The position numbers and the translations under genes are program-made. A DNA stretch of 24,849 nt from Lachnospiraceae bacterium (GTDB taxonomy: Bacteria; Bacillota_A; Clostridia; Lachnospirales; Lachnospiraceae): positions 1 through 24,849 of the forward strand of contig JAGOGN010000005.1 in the NCBI GenBank assembly GCA_017996675.1, in the 5' to 3' direction. This document shows, piece after piece, positions 24,308 to 24,849 of this stretch. Position 1 is the stretch's first letter. Each line of letters begins with the position of its first letter. The notes under the pieces were generated by a model. That model did no database searches. It was not told the DNA's origin and saw only the letters and a program-made list of their open reading frames with translations.

Positions 24308-24849
24308 AATACAGTTGTGTTCTTTTGTCAATGCTTTTTTTAAAAATAGTAAAGAAATAATAAAACATAGTCCTTCAGACATTAAAGGAGCCCACCAAAT
24401 TCCATCTCCCTTAAAGACAAAAGTTAAAACAAATAAGCATGCTGTTATTACCAAAAACCCTCTGCACAACGAAATTGAGATTGCCTGTAATGGTTTTTCG
24501 ATTGAGGTAAAAAACCCTCCGATCACAATATTGAATCCTACAATTAAATAAGAGAAATTGAAAATACGAAATACCACTCTGGATGACTCAATCAAATCTA
24601 ATTTATCTTTAGAAACAAAAAGCTTAACGATTAAATCCGTTCCCGAGAAGTAAACCACGAAAAATGCCAGGGCCATCACACCTGTTGCCGTCAAACAATA
24701 TCTTAATAACTTCTTACAATTTGCCCAGTTATTCTGACCAAAATAGTAACTAATAAGCGGTTGAGCGCCCTGTGCAATACCAGCCATTGACATTACGACC
24801 AAGGAGTTTACATAGGCGATAATCGTAAAGCTGACCAGTGCATTTTCGT
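24290..24849 (-). CDS. MATE-family efflux transporter, C-terminal part
   Basis: The frame is open through the right edge; about 186 codons are visible, with residues ENALVSFTIIAYVNSL before the first in-frame TTG at 24802, so the gene continues beyond the window. The AGIAQGAQPLISYYFGQ segment and following helices match the second half of MATE proteins (helix 7 onward), with about five hydrophobic segments. MATE transporters export cationic drugs or metabolites with Na+ or H+ antiport. No terminator separates it from the gntR-ABC operon, whose promoter lies inside its last codons. Confidence 0.9.
   Translation of the reverse strand, partial: ENALVSFTIIAYVNSLVVMSMAGIAQGAQPLISYYFGQNNWANCKKLLRYCLTATGVMALAFFVVYFSGTDLIVKLFVSKDKLDLIESSRVVFRIFNFSYLIVGFNIVIGGFFTSIEKPLQAISISLCRGFLVITACLFVLTFVFKGDGIWWAPLMSEGLCFIISLLFLKKALTKEHNCITVLGE
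24303..24331 (-). promoter_or_regulatory. Promoter of the gntR-ABC operon
   Basis: Perfect TTGACA (24326-24331), a 17-base spacer and TACTGT (24303-24308). It lies inside the 3' end of the MATE gene, and its weak -10 is embedded in the inverted repeat. Confidence 0.72.

Overview
The window is about 24.8 kb of low-GC, gene-dense DNA. It looks like a chromosomal segment from a Gram-positive anaerobe of the class Clostridia, most likely a motile member of the Lachnospiraceae. The evidence is strong AGGAGG-type ribosome binding sites, sigma-A type promoters, a T-box leader on the Phe-tRNA synthetase operon, a Firmicutes-style 6S RNA, ATP-type PEP carboxykinase, and CheX-type chemotaxis and cyclic-di-GMP genes. 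The family assignment is inference. I see no phage, insertion sequence, CRISPR array or tRNA gene.

Layout. (1) 1-2034 (-): an EF-G paralogue cut by the left edge, divergent from a stand-alone aroA (2262-3584, +). (2) 3634-8852 (-): one transcription unit, T-box(Phe)-pheS-pheT-queA-pilZ, ending in a terminator shared with aroA. (3) 8884-9971 (-): a strong promoter drives a 6S RNA-like transcript, followed by yihY, which has no obvious promoter of its own. (4) 10058-12161 (-): cdd and pckA, divergent from a citrate synthase gene (12349-13704, +) that ends in a strong bidirectional terminator shared with a small membrane protein gene (13779-14123, -). (5) 14270-16369 (+): a CheY-like receiver, a protein joining MshEN-like repeats to a CheX/CheC-like phosphatase domain, and an AP2-domain protein that looks like a homing endonuclease that has lost its nuclease residues. 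(6) 16359-19264 (-): an L,D-transpeptidase and a divergent MetRS-like protein, convergent with and overlapping the AP2 gene. (7) 19505-22393 (+): a large membrane sensor with two periplasmic solute-binding domains, a dead GGDEF domain and an intact-looking EAL domain. (8) 22421-24265 (-): a YtrA-type GntR regulator with an ABC ATPase and permease, controlled from a promoter whose -10 box is covered by a perfect inverted repeat. (9) 24290-24849 (-): the C-terminal part of a MATE transporter.

How the genes may work together. Much is housekeeping: translation, aromatic synthesis, carbon metabolism and pyrimidine salvage. A second theme is cyclic-di-GMP and chemotaxis signalling: a PilZ receptor, MshEN-like repeats on a CheX-like phosphatase beside a receiver, and an EAL phosphodiesterase sensor. 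The least ordinary items are the MshEN-CheX fusion next to the AP2/dead-HNH gene, the MetRS-like protein with altered catalytic signatures, and the EF-G paralogue lacking both the catalytic histidine and the NKxD motif. All assignments come from reading motifs by eye; no database search was run.
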